NCBI GenBank assembly: GCA_005116795.1
Contig: SWDL01000436.1
Location: 1 to 6,204, forward strand
Reading direction: 5' to 3'
Length of the DNA: 6,204 bases
Source: Nitrospira sp.
Lineage (GTDB): Bacteria > Nitrospirota > Nitrospiria > Nitrospirales > Nitrospiraceae
In this document: one piece after another, positions 6,122 to 6,204 of the stretch
How the letters are laid out: each line of letters begins with the position of its first letter
How positions within the stretch are numbered: the stretch's first letter is position 1
Translations under genes and position numbers: made by a program
Notes under the pieces: generated by a model
Told to the model about the DNA's origin: nothing
What the model saw: only the letters and a program-made list of their open reading frames with translations
Databases searched by the model: none

Positions 6122-6204
6122 TTATTTCTTCCCTCCCACCGTAACCTCCACAATCGTCATCGTATCATTGCCGAAGATGTCCACCACTTTGACCGCCAGC
6201 TTAC
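6122..6204 (-). CDS. C-terminal end of the upstream gene, probably Type III DNA methyltransferase (Mod)
   Basis: Only the last 26 codons are in the window, ending in TAA at 6122-6124; the rest lies beyond the right edge. The visible tail contains VKVVDIFGND followed by TMTIVEVTVGG and two lysines. From memory this resembles the C-termini of adenine-specific methyltransferases encoded next to Res subunits, and its place directly upstream of res on the same strand fits the usual mod-res order. No catalytic motif (DPPY, FxGxG) is visible here, so the identification rests on the tail and on context. Confidence 0.6.
   Translation of the reverse strand, partial: KLAVKVVDIFGNDTMTIVEVTVGGKK

Overview
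The window reads as a piece of a GC-rich, diderm-type bacterial chromosome: three ordinary housekeeping genes on the left, and on the right a Type III-like restriction-modification locus with a small transposase element lodged between its two genes. The organism cannot be fixed from the sequence. Gene content and style would fit Nitrospira or a similar environmental lineage, but this is only a guess. By eye the left 2.5 kb is more GC-rich than the restriction and transposase part, which suggests the right half was acquired.

Layout. Positions 1-675 (minus) hold the 5' nine-tenths of truA, tRNA pseudouridine synthase A, running off the left edge. Positions 679-1965 (minus) hold an exported AMIN plus Amidase_3 N-acetylmuramoyl-L-alanine amidase. 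Its stop lies 3 nt before the truA GTG, so the two are probably one operon. A 75-bp divergent spacer follows, with a perfect TTGACA toward the amidase and a 6-bp inverted repeat next to the start codon of the plus-strand gene. Positions 2041-2559 (plus) encode a YacP/Rae1-like NYN-domain RNase. A 136-bp convergent spacer (2560-2695) separates this block from the restriction locus.

The restriction locus is read on the minus strand. The last 26 codons of a gene, probably the Mod methyltransferase, end at 6122. The restriction subunit Res (SF2 helicase with a C-terminal PD-(D/E)XK nuclease, 896 aa) starts at 5386 and ends at 2696. Between them, at about 5445-6099, lies a 150-aa Y1 (HUH) transposase gene flanked by two 86-nt arms in inverted orientation. 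Each arm contains three hairpins at matching positions. Two of the three hairpins differ between the arms by paired substitutions that keep the stem.

This arrangement resembles a REP-associated tyrosine transposase (RAYT) with its own REP-like sequences, or a stand-alone IS200-type element. It is the most unusual part of the window. The transposase and res are also in the same reading frame, separated by one TGA and 52 sense codons.
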